Part shown: positions 44,049-53,656 of the stretch, piece by piece | Layout of the letters: every line of letters starts with the position of its first letter | How positions within the stretch are numbered: the first letter of the stretch is position 1 | NCBI RefSeq assembly: GCF_014652415.1 | Contig: NZ_BMYT01000005.1 | Span: 186,001 to 250,000, forward strand | Length of the DNA: 64,000 bases | Direction: 5' to 3' | DNA from: Affinundibacterium macrobrachii | GTDB taxonomy: Bacteria > Pseudomonadota > Gammaproteobacteria > Burkholderiales > Burkholderiaceae_D | Position numbers and translations under genes: made by a program | Notes under the pieces: generated by a model | The model's input: the letters and a program-made list of their open reading frames with translations, nothing else | Databases searched by the model: none | What the model was told of the DNA's origin: nothing

Positions 44049-45185
44049 ATGAATCAGGATATGAATCAAGATGGGCAAGTGCATCAAGCGCACAGTCATG
44101 CGCAAGTTGCGAGTTTAAACAATCAACGTTTAACCTCCATTGATGCTTTGCGTGGGCTAACAGTTGCCGCAATGTTGTTAGTGAATAATGCGGGTGATTG
44201 GAATTATGTTTATCTTTGGCTTTCGCATTCCAGCTGGCACGGTGCGAGTCCTGCTGATTTCATTTTCCCGTTTTTCTTGGTGATTGTCGGTGTTTCCTTG
44301 TATTTGGCTTTAACGCCTAAATTCGAACAAGGCCTCAGCGCAAGACAATTGGCACCAACAATTATTTGGCGTGCTTGTAAAATATTTGCCCTAGGTGTGG
44401 TTCTACACTTGGTCGCGGTTGCATTGATTCCCGATCGTCAATTTCGCTTAATGGGCGTGTTACAACGAATCGGATTGTGTTTCTTGGTAGCGGGTTTGCT
44501 CTTTATTTATTTACGCTCTTTAAAGCAGCTTTGGTACTTGATCTTTGCTATATTATTGTCTTACTGGTATTTGTTAGCGTCGGCTGGCTCTTATCAAGCA
44601 CATTTGAATTTGGTTGATCAAATCGACACGCGTGTTTTGGGAAGTCTCGCTTATCATTTCGATCTGCAATCAGGTTTAGCGCAAGAGCCAGAGGGCATAC
44701 TGAGTACCGTGTCGGCTATCGTTTCTGTTCTATTGGGAATTCAAGCGGGGGCGATACTACGCCGAGGACAGGCTAGCAATCTCTTATTGCTGGGTTTGGT
44801 GATGTGTGCGTGTGCTTATCTTTGGTCATTTGTTTTACCGATCAATAAACACCTTTGGACATCCTCATTTGTCTTGTGGACCACGGGATTTGCTTACCTG
44901 ATTATTTGGCTCATGCATCAACTCATAGATCGCTTGAAGTTGCCCGCAATTGGTTTAAGTTTTGGTGTGAACGCGATTGCGGCATATGCGGGTTCATGGG
45001 TGGCAACTTGCGTATTAGCGGGAACAGGATGGATGGATAAAATTTACGGCGGATTGTTTGTCCCCATTTTTACGCCGATCAATAATCCATATTTGACGTC
45101 GCTGGCTTTTGCTATTGTATTTACAGCGACATTTGCCGTTTTGATGTTGATCTTACGCAAAATTGGCTGGCGCTTCTCCGTTTGA
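44049..45185 (+). CDS. NagX/HGSNAT-like membrane acyltransferase family protein
   Basis: 378-residue integral membrane protein with about ten helices. The start RLTSIDALRGLTVAAMLLVNNAGDW, then HSSWHGASPADFIFPFFLVIVGVSLYL and GVLQRIGLCF, is the signature of the heparan-alpha-glucosaminide N-acetyltransferase-like family (DUF5009), called NagX in proteobacterial GlcNAc loci. Human HGSNAT acetylates terminal glucosamine across a membrane using a His; the matching His in SSWHGA is present. In bacteria NagX is a predicted part of GlcNAc use but its role is not proven. It is divergent from the AmpG-like permease. A second in-frame ATG at 44061 has its own AGGAT, so the start is uncertain by four residues. 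Confidence 0.75.
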   Translation: MNQDMNQDGQVHQAHSHAQVASLNNQRLTSIDALRGLTVAAMLLVNNAGDWNYVYLWLSHSSWHGASPADFIFPFFLVIVGVSLYLALTPKFEQGLSARQLAPTIIWRACKIFALGVVLHLVAVALIPDRQFRLMGVLQRIGLCFLVAGLLFIYLRSLKQLWYLIFAILLSYWYLLASAGSYQAHLNLVDQIDTRVLGSLAYHFDLQSGLAQEPEGILSTVSAIVSVLLGIQAGAILRRGQASNLLLLGLVMCACAYLWSFVLPINKHLWTSSFVLWTTGFAYLIIWLMHQLIDRLKLPAIGLSFGVNAIAAYAGSWVATCVLAGTGWMDKIYGGLFVPIFTPINNPYLTSLAFAIVFTATFAVLMLILRKIGWRFSV

Positions 45186-45420
45186 ATAGCCAACTTGAAA
45201 TTGCTTTTTTGATTGAAATTTGTTGGTGATGATCGCTTTGGAATTTTCTTAGCATTAGCACTCTCGATCTGTTGCATCAATTCATCAGACAAACGCGTAA
45301 AAGCTTGTGTCTTGTGCTTACTCTGTTAGGATAGAAGTGAAGGCCGCTCGCAAATCGTTTGGTTTGCTTGCTTGGCGCTTCTCTTAGCTTCGCTTCTCTC
45401 TCCACCTAATGGAGTTATGC

Positions 45421-46557
45421 ATGTCGAGTAAACGTATTTCGATGTCAGATATCGTGCTTGGGCAACCTTTGCAATGGGATATCTTTGGCGCCGATGGCAA
45501 TTTGTTGTTGAGGCGCGGCTTTGTCGTGAATAATGCGCATCAAGTCGAGGTTTTGATTGAACGTGGGTTATATGTCGACGGCGACTTAATGGAGAATGCA
45601 TCGCGCGACAAGAAAATTCCTAAAGTAGTTGAACAACCATCTGTAGTGCGCATCATTTCGCAAATACGCAATGACCTACGAGCCTTGTCTTACAATTTGA
45701 ATAGTGTTGAAAATCCTCGCGATAAATTCCTTACCTTAGCGAAGTATGTTTTGTTGGCGACTCGTATTGATATGGACGTCGCTTTAGGTTGTATCTTGTT
45801 ACATCAGGAAGGCAACTACTCTTCTCGACATTGCGTAGATACCGCAGTGGTTGCGATTGTCATTGGACGGGCATTAAAGAAATCTGAAGATGAATTAATT
45901 CTGTTGGCAGCGGCATGCTTGACTATGAATTTGAGTATGCTCAGACAACAAGAAAGACTGCAAGAGAAAAGTGAGTCTTTGAGCGCAGAGGAACAAGAAT
46001 TGATTTTTCGTCATCCTCAAGAATCCGTGCAACAGTTAATCAGTGTCGGTGTCAATGACGAGCAATGGTTGTCTTGGATTTTACATCACCACGAGAATGA
46101 AGATGGCAGTGGCTATCCCGCCAAGAAACGTAGCGCCGAAATCCCTCAAAACGCGAAAATTATTTCGATTGCTGACCGCTATTGCGCCCGCGTTTGCGCG
46201 CGAAGTTATCGTAAGTCTTTATTGCCGAATGCGGCATTGAGAGACATTTTAATAGGCGGAAAAAATACCGTAGATATGATGTTGCTGACGCTATTTATTC
46301 GTGAATTAGGAACATATCCAATTGGGACTTTTGTACGCTTGGAGGATGGAGCGATTGGCGTCGTTACCAGCAAAGGTGCGACTACCACGACACCTTATGT
46401 GCACTGCTTACTTGGACCAAGAGGTGTGCCACTAGCAGCCCCGATTAAACGCGATACACAAAAGCCTTTGCATGCAATTCGTGAAGTTTTACATCGTGAT
46501 CAAATTGTGATGCGTTTTAGTATGCGGCAACTTTGGGGTGATGTGGCTGCACAGTGA
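45421..46557 (+). CDS. Degenerate HD-GYP-like protein
   Basis: 378-residue cytosolic protein. The layout is HD-GYP (N-terminal about 95 residues, then helical domain), and HHHENEDGSGYP near residue 220, with RHCVDTAVVAIVIGRAL, fits the family. But where HDxGK should stand the sequence is LLAAACLTMNLSML, so the key His-Asp metal ligands are missing and c-di-GMP hydrolysis is unlikely. It may bind the nucleotide or act as a scaffold. TGGAGT precedes the ATG at 45421; an in-frame start at 45409 is less likely. A double-receiver response regulator follows 56 bp later and may be its partner. A KYG-like C-terminal extension (about 290-378) is unassigned. Confidence 0.75.
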   Translation: MSSKRISMSDIVLGQPLQWDIFGADGNLLLRRGFVVNNAHQVEVLIERGLYVDGDLMENASRDKKIPKVVEQPSVVRIISQIRNDLRALSYNLNSVENPRDKFLTLAKYVLLATRIDMDVALGCILLHQEGNYSSRHCVDTAVVAIVIGRALKKSEDELILLAAACLTMNLSMLRQQERLQEKSESLSAEEQELIFRHPQESVQQLISVGVNDEQWLSWILHHHENEDGSGYPAKKRSAEIPQNAKIISIADRYCARVCARSYRKSLLPNAALRDILIGGKNTVDMMLLTLFIRELGTYPIGTFVRLEDGAIGVVTSKGATTTTPYVHCLLGPRGVPLAAPIKRDTQKPLHAIREVLHRDQIVMRFSMRQLWGDVAAQ

Positions 46558-46613
46558 ATGGTATTTATTTGGCGTAGAATTTTGTGCGTTTTACGATTAA
46601 AGATTGAGATGAT

Positions 46614-47483
46614 ATGAGCCGAGACGAATTGGATGTATATGCAGAACAGAACCAGCAAATGGCTGACGAAGAAACACTAGGAGACATCGTAATGAGTGAG
46701 TTATCTGAACAAGAACCGACGCGGTATTTTGATCTTGTTTATATCTATTCTGCAGATAATAGTTATGTTCAAGAATTAAGTAATGCCTTGGGTGTGTATG
46801 ATCATGAAGTGGTAGGTTTTTCTGATTTGGAGGAGTTCCGCTCCGCGATTTTGGTGAGAGCACCGGCAGCTGCTGTGTTAGATATCGATTCTGAGGCAGG
46901 TAAGTTGGCTAAAGCTGCAATGTCGACCCGCGTGATCACTAGCTTTCCAGTGATTTATATTTCGGCAAATGATAATTTTGAGGATAGATTATTGGCGGTA
47001 CGTGAGGGTGCGGAAGGTTATTTTATTAAACCGATTGATGCCCAGGCTTTAAGCGTAAAAATTGACGAGAAGATTGCAAAAAACACGGTACGCTCTTATC
47101 GCGTATTGGTCGTTGATGATGACGAATTTTTCTTAAGCTTTTTTGATGCCGTGTTAAGTAGTGCCGGTATGCACGTGCGTTCGTTGATGGATCCGACAGA
47201 AATTCTTGATGCGATAAAAAAGTTTAAACCAGAACTCATTTTAACTGACTTATATATGCCTCAATGTAATGGCATAGAAATGGCAAAGGTTATCCGTCAG
47301 AATAATTTGTATGTCGAAATTCCTATCGTGTTTTTGTCCTCTGAGACAGAGATGCAAAAGCAATTAGGCGCAATGGAAACTGGTGCAGATGATTTTTTAA
47401 CCAAGCCTATAGATCCAGAAAAATTGATTGCCTCGATTTCAGCACGCGCTGAGCGCTATCGAAATTTGCGCAAAAAAGGATGA
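46614..47483 (+). CDS. Double-receiver response regulator
   Basis: 289 residues with two receiver domains and no output domain. The C-terminal one (about 162-285) is intact: VVDDDE acidic pair, phospho-acceptor Asp in LILTDLYMPQCNG and the conserved Lys in FLTKPID. The N-terminal one (about 40-155) keeps AVLDID and FIKPID but has YSADNS where the acidic pair should be, so it is probably not phosphorylated normally. The N-terminal 35 residues are acidic and Gln/Glu-rich. It follows the degenerate HD-GYP gene on the same strand and likely forms an operon with it; no histidine kinase is nearby. Output would be by protein-protein contact. Confidence 0.8.
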   Translation: MSRDELDVYAEQNQQMADEETLGDIVMSELSEQEPTRYFDLVYIYSADNSYVQELSNALGVYDHEVVGFSDLEEFRSAILVRAPAAAVLDIDSEAGKLAKAAMSTRVITSFPVIYISANDNFEDRLLAVREGAEGYFIKPIDAQALSVKIDEKIAKNTVRSYRVLVVDDDEFFLSFFDAVLSSAGMHVRSLMDPTEILDAIKKFKPELILTDLYMPQCNGIEMAKVIRQNNLYVEIPIVFLSSETEMQKQLGAMETGADDFLTKPIDPEKLIASISARAERYRNLRKKG

Positions 47484-47502
47484 TGCAGTGAAGGGGAAGG
47501 GG

Positions 47503-47524
47503 GCGGCTTAGTTTATCTAGCCGC
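47503..47524 (+). terminator. Terminator after double-receiver gene
   Basis: GCGGCT (47503-47508) pairs with AGCCGC (47519-47524), followed by TCTTTTTTATTT. Convergent with the DUF3426 gene. Confidence 0.75.
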
Positions 47525-47571
47525 TCTTTTTTATTTACTGGTTTTATTTGCTAATGTTTTAGAGCCAAACT

Positions 47572-49338
47572 TTAAGGGTAGAAAATTTCTACCTGATAGT
47601 TGGATGCCTTTGCGATATTCAGCTCAAAATATAGTTTGTGATTGCTCTCACTGAGTGCGGCAATTCCCTTTGGTAGATCCGATTTTGTATTCAGATATTC
47701 ACTCGCTTGGAAAACTTTTTGCAATACAGTTTTGCCGCGACGATCTTTTAAAGTTAACTCTAGCGCTGGCCATTCTTGAATGGTAGAGCTCTTATTTTGA
47801 ATTTGAAATGCTAAGGTGTTGATTCTTAACTCTTCGTTTAAGATCAACAACTCGCTTCCAACCAGTTCTAACATACGGCGCTCTGCCGGTAACTTGATTT
47901 GGCATCCAATCATTTGACATGCACGTAGCAAGTGCGGCTTAGTTGCTGGCCATTGTGCTGCAATTTGTGTTCTGAAGAAATACCCACCTTGTAATAGGAT
48001 AGCGAAGACCAATACTAGACATGAAAAAAACAAAGCAATTGTTTGCCACTTTCCATAGCGCCGTTTTTTTTCTGCCTGCAGCACAAATTTAGGTGTTTCT
48101 TCATCTCCATCAATCTCGGCTGGTGGCTGTGAATCAGAAATGCTTTCGATCTGTTCCTCTGTATATATTGTATCCGTATGTGCGTCGGAATCTGCGCTGC
48201 TTCGTACAGTTGTTGCATGCGAAGACGTAAATGAAGGCGGACGACTCGTTAACGCTGATTCTGTTAGAACTTCGCCTAAATGAGGTTCATGTCTAGACCA
48301 TTCTTTGGCATCTTCATCAAGCGTTGCGATTCGATTCTCTAATTCTAATTGATGTAATAAATCCGCTTGTTCAACTAGGGCGCGCTCTTCAGACGTAAGC
48401 TCGAACTCCAACTTGCCAGTTAGGGGGGAAGGCTTCTGTTTATCGTTTGAATTGCTTTCAGGCTTAGGCTCTGTAGTGCCACTGACACCTAACTCGGGCT
48501 CAATTGTTTCTAATTGTGCCGAGAATTGCTGCATTAAGTTTTGCTGTTGCTGGCTATGAACCGACTCTGATGCCGAACCTAAATTCATCAATTGCTCAAA
48601 TTCATCAAGCTCTTGATCCGAATTTGAATTGGATTTTTCTTTGGTTTCTACATCAGAGTTGAATTCTGGAGCTAAATTCGAATCGGGATTTGAGTCCAGA
48701 TTTAAAGCTGGCGCAGTGGTATCAATCGGTGACGCATTTATGTCTATCGTATCCTGCGTTTGTTCTTGTGTAGCTTCATCGTTTGCTGTTACGAAGTCGT
48801 GTTCTTCGCCAGATTGACGATTAGATTCAAAATCGAATTCTCGATTTTTTGAATCAGCTGCATCTAGCTGATCATTTTGAGCATCTGCTTCTACAATGTC
48901 CGAACCTGCTTCAAACTCAGCTCCAAACTCAGCAATAAATTCTGCCGTAATTTGAGGTTTATGTTCATCGCCATCTTGACTCGCTTCATCTGGAGCTATT
49001 TCAGGATGATGAGACTGTTCCCTTGCATCAGATGCGATCGGATGTTCGTCTAAACTTGATTGATGCTGCGGTTCAGTTTGTCTAGAACTAAGCGGCGTTG
49101 TGTCCTCGACTGCAGCTTCCTGTTGAAGTGAGCTTGGTGTTTGTTGCTCACTTGCTGATTCTGTCAGCTTGGAATCAGGCCGTTTGCGTGGTGCCTCACC
49201 GGGTGCAAGCAAATGTTCGATGCCATTAAAGGTGAGCTTGCAAGAGCCGCATCGAACCATTCCCGCGTGTAGCTTTAGCTGGTCATTCGCGACCCGGAAG
49301 CTGGTGTAGCAATGAGGACATTGGGTCGCGAGTGCCAT
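47572..49338 (-). CDS. Zinc-ribbon/DUF3426 protein with long acidic linker
   Basis: 588 residues. An N-terminal zinc ribbon of the MJ0042/DUF3426 type uses C7, C10, C30 and C33 (CPHC...CGSC). Then come about 350 residues of low-complexity Ser/Glu/Asp/Gln-rich sequence, one membrane helix near 440 (ALFFSCLVLVFAILLQGGYFF), and a C-terminal DUF3426 domain (about 460-588, beginning CQMIGCQIKLP). The usual betaproteobacterial members have a shorter linker. It sits directly after prmA in the accB-accC-prmA run, the standard place for this gene in Burkholderiales. Function unknown; an inner-membrane envelope protein with a cytosolic ribbon is expected. Confidence 0.85.
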   Translation of the reverse strand: MALATQCPHCYTSFRVANDQLKLHAGMVRCGSCKLTFNGIEHLLAPGEAPRKRPDSKLTESASEQQTPSSLQQEAAVEDTTPLSSRQTEPQHQSSLDEHPIASDAREQSHHPEIAPDEASQDGDEHKPQITAEFIAEFGAEFEAGSDIVEADAQNDQLDAADSKNREFDFESNRQSGEEHDFVTANDEATQEQTQDTIDINASPIDTTAPALNLDSNPDSNLAPEFNSDVETKEKSNSNSDQELDEFEQLMNLGSASESVHSQQQQNLMQQFSAQLETIEPELGVSGTTEPKPESNSNDKQKPSPLTGKLEFELTSEERALVEQADLLHQLELENRIATLDEDAKEWSRHEPHLGEVLTESALTSRPPSFTSSHATTVRSSADSDAHTDTIYTEEQIESISDSQPPAEIDGDEETPKFVLQAEKKRRYGKWQTIALFFSCLVLVFAILLQGGYFFRTQIAAQWPATKPHLLRACQMIGCQIKLPAERRMLELVGSELLILNEELRINTLAFQIQNKSSTIQEWPALELTLKDRRGKTVLQKVFQASEYLNTKSDLPKGIAALSESNHKLYFELNIAKASNYQVEIFYP

Positions 49339-49362
49339 GATGTATGTGTTCGATGCTGAAGT

Positions 49363-50283
49363 TCAGTTGTTGGATGAGGAACGGCGACCGTGTAAAGCGA
49401 CCCAGCCTTCGCGCTCTTGCCAAACACTCAATTTGATGAAAGGGGCATAAGCAGCGGCAACTTCTTCAGCTTGACGTGCTAACACGCCAGATAGAATCAG
49501 TGCGCCACCTTCTGCGACTCGACCCGAGAGCATTGGTGCCATCAGTTTCAATGGGCTTGAAAGAATGTTAGCAACCACAACATCAAATTGATGTGTCGAC
49601 GGATATGTGTCACCAAATGCTTCTGGTAGTGAGAACTCGATATCGCATTGATTGCGTTCGGCATTGAAATTCGCTGATTCAATTGCTTGAGGATCGATGT
49701 CTACGCCGACTACTTTATTCGCCGCGAGTTTTTTCGCTACCATCGCTAAAATTCCAGAGCCGCAACCATAGTCGAGCACCGATAAATTGCTGGGGGCATG
49801 CGCTTCTAACCATTCCATGCATAAACGTGTCGTTGGGTGACTGCCTGTGCCAAACGCCAAGCCCGGATCTAGCTCTAGCACCAACGCTTGCGGGTCAGGG
49901 ATTTCATGCCAACTTGGTACCACCCAGATATTTTTGCCGATATGAATTGGTTCAAATTGAGATTGCGTTAGGCGCACCCAATCTTGTTCTTCTACACTGC
50001 GCGTGGTGAATGATGGCACAGTTGCCAATTTGATTGACGCTGCCGCTTCCGCCACCAGCGCAGCATGGTCGATGTCTGTGTCTGCTAAGGCAACAACACG
50101 ACTACGTTCCCACGCGCGTTCAGTGATTTCCATGCCCGGTTCACCGAATAATGGTTTTTCAGCGTCTGTTCCTTCATCGGCATCTTCTACTGATACAGAT
50201 AAAGCACCTGCATCCATTAGTGCGTCGGATAAATTTTCTGCGTGATCGCGCGCAACTTCAATCAGGATCTCGACCCAGGCCAT
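49363..50283 (-). CDS. prmA: Ribosomal protein L11 methyltransferase
   Basis: 306 residues, the usual PrmA length. It trimethylates ribosomal protein L11 using S-adenosylmethionine. Signature [16 protein letters not shown] near 143-158, SAM motif [13 protein letters not shown] near 172, post-I acidic [13 protein letters not shown] and NILSSPL (N/D-P/S-P-L-type motif) are present. The N-terminal 100 residues form the L11-binding domain. It lies between accC (through a terminator) and the DUF3426 gene. Confidence 0.95.
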   Translation of the reverse strand: MAWVEILIEVARDHAENLSDALMDAGALSVSVEDADEGTDAEKPLFGEPGMEITERAWERSRVVALADTDIDHAALVAEAAASIKLATVPSFTTRSVEEQDWVRLTQSQFEPIHIGKNIWVVPSWHEIPDPQALVLELDPGLAFGTGSHPTTRLCMEWLEAHAPSNLSVLDYGCGSGILAMVAKKLAANKVVGVDIDPQAIESANFNAERNQCDIEFSLPEAFGDTYPSTHQFDVVVANILSSPLKLMAPMLSGRVAEGGALILSGVLARQAEEVAAAYAPFIKLSVWQEREGWVALHGRRSSSNN

Positions 50284-50434
50284 AAATATGCTTTCAAATT
50301 CAAAATACGTTTCGTCGCATGGAACAATGCAGACGAATTAAATTAATAGTGCTTACGCAAAATTCCGTCAATTAGGCAGCTTGCTACGAGCATAACGACC
50401 TTAGTTTTTGTTTTTCGCAAGTTCTAATCAAAAA

Positions 50435-50464
50435 ACGCGATTGAATATAGTATCTCAATCGCGT
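50435..50464 (-). terminator. Terminator of accBC
   Basis: Perfect 10-bp stem ACGCGATTGA (50435-50444) and TCAATCGCGT (50455-50464); on the minus strand followed by TTTTT, 36 bp after the accC stop. Confidence 0.88.
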
Positions 50465-50500
50465 CATGGAAACTACCTAAGCAATCTTATTGCCGATGGT

Positions 50501-51868
50501 TTATTTATCTTTTTTAGATAGCACAGGCATATCTGCCAATTTATGCTCTAAATAATGAATATTGGTACCACCTTCAATAAAACGTGCATCGACCATCAAT
50601 TCGCGGTGCAGCGGAATGTTGGTTTGAATTCCTTCAACGACCATCTCAGACAAGGCAATTTGCATACGACGAATTGCTTGTTCGCGCGTCGCTCCGTAAG
50701 AAATCACTTTGCCTATCATCGAGTCGTAATTTGGTGGTACGAAGTAGCCAGCATAAGCGTGCGAATCAACGCGGATGCCAGGGCCGCCCGGTGTATGCCA
50801 AGTTGCGATACGTCCAGGTGATGGCGTAAATTTGAATGGGTCTTCAGCGTTAATGCGGCACTCGATTGAGTGACCACGTAACTCGATATCGGATTGCTTG
50901 AAGCGTAGCTTGTTGCCAAACGCGATATGAATTTGCTCTTGAACGATATCCACGCCTGTAATCATTTCGGTGACCGGATGTTCAACTTGTACGCGCGTAT
51001 TCATTTCGATGAAATAGAATTCACCGTTTTCATAGAGAAACTCAAAAGTACCCGCACCACGGTAGCCAATCTTGCGGCAAGCTTCAGCGCAACGATTACC
51101 AATTTTTTCGATTGTTTTACGTGGGATGCCTGGAGCAGGGGCTTCTTCAATAACTTTTTGATGGCGACGTTGCATGGAGCAATCGCGCTCACCCAACCAA
51201 ACAGCATTGCCGTGTTGATCAGCTAAGATTTGGATTTCCACGTGGCGTGGATTTTCCAAAAACTTTTCCATATACACTTCTGGATTGCCGAATGCTGCAC
51301 CCGCTTCGGTCTTGGTCATAGTGACAGCATTTAACAACGCTGCTTCGGTATGAACCACGCGCATACCGCGACCACCACCACCACCAGCGGCTTTGATGAT
51401 GACCGGATAGCCGACTTTACGTGCAGTTTGGACGATCACTTTAGGATCATCAGGTAAGGCACCGTCTGAACCTGGTACGCAAGGTACGCCCGCTTCAATC
51501 ATGGCGTGCTTAGCGGAGACTTTGTCACCCATCAAACGAATTGATTCGGCACGAGGACCAATGAAAACAAAGCCAGATTGTTCAACGCGTTCAGCGAAAT
51601 CGGCGTTTTCAGATAAAAATCCGTAGCCAGGATGAATCGCTTGCGCATCAGTAACTTCTGCGGCACTGATAATTGCCGGCATGCTTAAGTAACTGAGATT
51701 AGATGGTGCTGGGCCGATACAAACCGATTCGTCAGCGAGTTTGACGTATTTGGCTTCGCGGTCAGCTTCAGAGTGAACGACTACGGTTTTGATGCCCATT
51801 TCGCGGCAGGCGCGCTGAATACGGAGGGCAATTTCGCCACGATTGGCGATCAGAATTTTTTCAAACAT
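50501..51868 (-). CDS. accC: Acetyl-CoA carboxylase, biotin carboxylase subunit
   Basis: 455 residues. It carboxylates biotin on AccB with ATP and bicarbonate, the first half of malonyl-CoA formation. [20 protein letters not shown] opening, glycine-rich ATP-grasp loop [12 protein letters not shown] near 159, catalytic region [17 protein letters not shown], and [13 protein letters not shown] near 288-300 are all present. 28 further codons are open upstream but the family start is this ATG. It follows accB by 126 bp and both end at the terminator near 50450. Confidence 0.96.
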   Translation of the reverse strand: MFEKILIANRGEIALRIQRACREMGIKTVVVHSEADREAKYVKLADESVCIGPAPSNLSYLSMPAIISAAEVTDAQAIHPGYGFLSENADFAERVEQSGFVFIGPRAESIRLMGDKVSAKHAMIEAGVPCVPGSDGALPDDPKVIVQTARKVGYPVIIKAAGGGGGRGMRVVHTEAALLNAVTMTKTEAGAAFGNPEVYMEKFLENPRHVEIQILADQHGNAVWLGERDCSMQRRHQKVIEEAPAPGIPRKTIEKIGNRCAEACRKIGYRGAGTFEFLYENGEFYFIEMNTRVQVEHPVTEMITGVDIVQEQIHIAFGNKLRFKQSDIELRGHSIECRINAEDPFKFTPSPGRIATWHTPGGPGIRVDSHAYAGYFVPPNYDSMIGKVISYGATREQAIRRMQIALSEMVVEGIQTNIPLHRELMVDARFIEGGTNIHYLEHKLADMPVLSKKDK

Positions 51869-51994
51869 AATATATTTTGCTTTGGCAGAGGTTGCAGTCC
51901 GAAAGCTTGGGAGCGGTAAATTTTGTTTTCGCCAGATTGACTGGCGAATCAAATGGCATCATCAAGCTAGTCGTGCTGATAGGTCGTGCTGGAA

Positions 51995-52465
51995 TTAAGC
52001 AATGATAAACAATGGTTGGCCAAATTCGACCGGTTGACCATTTTCGACCAAAATTTGCTTGATGCTGCCAGAGAAATCGCTTTCGATTTCATTGAGCAAT
52101 TTCATCGCTTCGATAATGCATAAAGTGTCACCACTGTTTACATTTTTGCCAATGTCTACGAATGGTGCAGAACCAGGTGAGGCTGCGCGGTAGAAAGTGC
52201 CAACCATTGGTGATTTGACTACATGGCCTTCAACTGCTGCAGGTGATGCTGGAGCAGCCGCGGCAGCGATTGGTGCAGCTGCTGGCGCTGCTGCGGCTTG
52301 TTGCATCATGGTCTGCATTTGTGGCTGCATCATCACCATTTGCCCTTGTTGAGCGGGTGCGGATTTCACGATACGAACTTTACCTTCGCCTTCGGTGACT
52401 TCCAACTCAGAAATGTCGGATTCTGCAACGAGGTCGATAAGGGTCTTGAGTTTTCTTAAATCCAT
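51995..52465 (-). CDS. accB: Acetyl-CoA carboxylase, biotin carboxyl carrier protein
   Basis: 156 residues. It carries the biotin that AccC carboxylates. The biotinyl lysine is K122 in the [11 protein letters not shown] motif (the usual EAMKMMNxI has Met-Met; here Leu-Leu), in a beta-barrel domain from about residue 80. The N-terminus ([32 protein letters not shown]) and the Ala/Pro-rich linker (55-75) are typical. AGGAGATTTCAC lies before the ATG. First gene of the accBC pair. Confidence 0.96.
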   Translation of the reverse strand: MDLRKLKTLIDLVAESDISELEVTEGEGKVRIVKSAPAQQGQMVMMQPQMQTMMQQAAAAPAAAPIAAAAAPASPAAVEGHVVKSPMVGTFYRAASPGSAPFVDIGKNVNSGDTLCIIEAMKLLNEIESDFSGSIKQILVENGQPVEFGQPLFIIA

Positions 52466-52601
52466 GTGAAATCTCCTGAAAATTGAGGGCGTTTATCTGT
52501 GCATTTAGGCATACTTTTGGTCGCTAAAATGCTATTTTTGGAATTGACGCAATTCATATTTGTGTGATGAATGTATGTTAATTGCGTGAAGATGCGAGAA
52601 T

Positions 52602-53039
52602 TTAAAGGTTTTTTAATGCAAAGTCAATCGCAAAGCGATATCCATCTGTGCCTAGACCACAGATCACACCTTTGGCTATATCGGAAAGATAAGAGTGATG
52701 TCGAAATGCTTCTCGTTGATGAATATTTGAGATATGGACTTCGACAAATGGAATCGCAACACCTGCCAAAGCATCGCGCAAAGCAACACTAGTGTGGGTG
52801 TAACCACCTGGATTGATTACAATTGCGTCAACTTGTTCGGTGCGTGCTGCGTGGATTCGGTCGATTAAAGCGCCTTCGTGATTACTTTGAAAACATAAGA
52901 AAACACCGTTGGCGGCTTTAATTTGTTGCTCTGCTGCATTTTCTATGTCACTAAGTGTTTGTTTTCCATACACTTCTGGTTCGCGGGTGCCTAATAAATT
53001 CAGGTTGGGACCATTGATAAGCAAGATCTTGCGTGCCAT
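52602..53039 (-). CDS. aroQ: Type II 3-dehydroquinate dehydratase
   Basis: 145 residues, a normal AroQ length. It converts 3-dehydroquinate to 3-dehydroshikimate in the shikimate path as a dodecamer. [21 protein letters not shown] contains the active-site Arg and Tyr, [16 protein letters not shown] is the substrate loop, and [18 protein letters not shown] has the catalytic His. An ATG at 53072 would add 11 residues and has AGGAG but 14 bases away; the family start fits 53039 better, so the start is uncertain. It lies 140 bp before accB and downstream of tlpA. Confidence 0.92.
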   Translation of the reverse strand: MARKILLINGPNLNLLGTREPEVYGKQTLSDIENAAEQQIKAANGVFLCFQSNHEGALIDRIHAARTEQVDAIVINPGGYTHTSVALRDALAGVAIPFVEVHISNIHQREAFRHHSYLSDIAKGVICGLGTDGYRFAIDFALKNL

Positions 53040-53119
53040 AGAATTTGATGAATTTGCCGAAGTTGCAGGCATTTTGCCGTTAATTGCTCCTAATTGGCAA
53101 GCAAAAATCCAGTATCTTT

Positions 53120-53656
53120 TTATTTTTTTGTGTTTAGTCTTAGGATATCGGCTTTCAATTCCGGCATTTTTAAGCGTCCGGTATAAGCTTTTAAGACTTT
53201 TCCTTCAGGTGAAATTAAGACGGTAAAGGGAAGCCCACCAGCTTTGTTTCCCATCGCTTGTGACAGGCTAGTGCCATCCATACCAGCAGCAAAAACGGGA
53301 TAGCTAATTTGATATTTTTTTGCAAAGTCTGCAATATTGCTTGGTGTGTCGATACCCAAACCAAGTAATTGCACATTCTTATTCGCAAACTCTTTTTGCA
53401 ATTCGACTAACTCTGGCATTTCTTCCACACAAGGTTTGCACCAAGTAGCCCAGAAATTAACGACAAGAAACTTTCCTTGCCATTGCTTGATTGCTTGCGG
53501 TTTGGCGCTTGCATCATTTAAGGTGAGTCCGAACAATTGTTGGGCCGCAGTATCGGCAGCAGGAGCCGGTTCGAATTTCTTTGCGCCTAGAGTTGCACCG
53601 AGGCCAGTAAAGATTAAGCCGATCAAGATGGCGGAGATGGTGAAACGTTTATTCAT
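53120..53656 (-). CDS. TlpA/ResA-type periplasmic thioredoxin
   Basis: 178 residues with an N-terminal membrane anchor (about 7-24). The active-site motif WCKPC at 72-76 lies in [17 protein letters not shown], and the cis-Pro loop is in [15 protein letters not shown]. It should reduce disulfides in the periplasm, for example during cytochrome c maturation or copper-site assembly. The start is coupled to the upstream gene by TGATG (stop and start share one base); a GTG three bases earlier is also possible. Gene order NTase-like protein, tlpA, aroQ suggests one transcript. Confidence 0.88.
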   Translation of the reverse strand: MNKRFTISAILIGLIFTGLGATLGAKKFEPAPAADTAAQQLFGLTLNDASAKPQAIKQWQGKFLVVNFWATWCKPCVEEMPELVELQKEFANKNVQLLGLGIDTPSNIADFAKKYQISYPVFAAGMDGTSLSQAMGNKAGGLPFTVLISPEGKVLKAYTGRLKMPELKADILRLNTKK

